Shown in pieces: positions 5,874 through 5,939 of a DNA stretch of 5,939 nt. This stretch comes from a bacterium (lineage in GTDB: Bacteria > Cyanobacteriota > Vampirovibrionia > Gastranaerophilales > Gastranaerophilaceae). The translations under genes were made by a program, and so were the position numbers. How positions within the stretch are numbered: the first letter of the stretch is position 1; each line of letters starts with the position of its first letter. Below the pieces are notes generated by a model. The model was not told the DNA's origin. It ran no database searches and saw only the letters and a list, made by a program, of their open reading frames with translations. The stretch lies in contig JAFUUT010000118.1 of assembly GCA_017477685.1 (NCBI GenBank), positions 1 to 5,939 of the forward strand. Reading direction: 5' to 3'.

Positions 5874-5939
5874 ATGTCAGAATACTTGAGCAAAGAAGAA
5901 ATTAAACAATGGAGAAGCTCATTAGAAAAAATAACATTA
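5874..5939 (+). CDS. N-terminal start of an unrecognised protein (3' truncated by window edge)
   Basis: The frame opens at ATG 5874 and stays open to the window end, giving 22 residues, MSEYLSKEEIKQWRSSLEKI followed by TL. AAGGAG at 5862-5867 sits 6 nt before the ATG, an ideal ribosome binding site. An overlapping ATG at 5870 in another frame stops after 11 codons and is only 2 nt from that site. The visible part is charged and probably helical, without a signal peptide or membrane segment. Too little is present to name a family. Confidence 0.75.
   Translation, partial: MSEYLSKEEIKQWRSSLEKITL

Overview
This 5.9 kb window is AT-rich bacterial DNA read with the standard bacterial code. It holds four complete genes and two genes cut by the window ends. 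A class III prepilin of the FGFTLAEVLITLGIIGVVAA type, a class I ketol-acid reductoisomerase, a YhaM-like HD nuclease and a DUF2339 polytopic membrane protein together suggest an uncultured gut-type lineage. Gastranaerophilales ('Melainabacteria'/Vampirovibrionia) is my best guess, because such genomes carry many prepilins of exactly this kind. That assignment is an inference (about 60%) and no marker gene is present to settle it.

Layout, left to right. (1) 1-305: 3' end of an unrecognised gene. (2) 306-685: a 380 bp gap with a C/G-rich hairpin-repeat element (315-405), a very AT-rich stretch, and a strong sigma70-type promoter. (3) 686-1426: a secreted or pilus-like prepilin, monocistronic, closed by an excellent intrinsic terminator (1467-1500). 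(4) 1507-1592: a second hairpin element of the same design, ending in a T9 run. (5) 1641-2666: ilvC (branched-chain amino acid synthesis), followed 53 bp later on the same strand by (6) 2720-3553: a YhaM-family OB-fold/HD 3'-5' exoribonuclease. (7) 5645-3558, minus strand: a 695-residue DUF2339 membrane protein that converges on the HD gene with only 4 bp between the stop codons. (8) 5874-5939: the first 22 codons of an unknown gene, divergent from the DUF2339 gene.

The genes do not form an obvious pathway. The prepilin looks like an independently and strongly expressed surface protein. ilvC stands apart from other ilv/leu genes, and ilvC and the HD nuclease may share a transcript. The left half has the form of single genes separated by small palindromic repeats. 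I found no convincing new multi-gene system. The points most worth a second look are the IlvC substitutions at normally invariant active-site positions (His to Gln at residue 110 and a lost phosphate-loop serine), the paired repeat elements, and the tightly convergent 3' ends.
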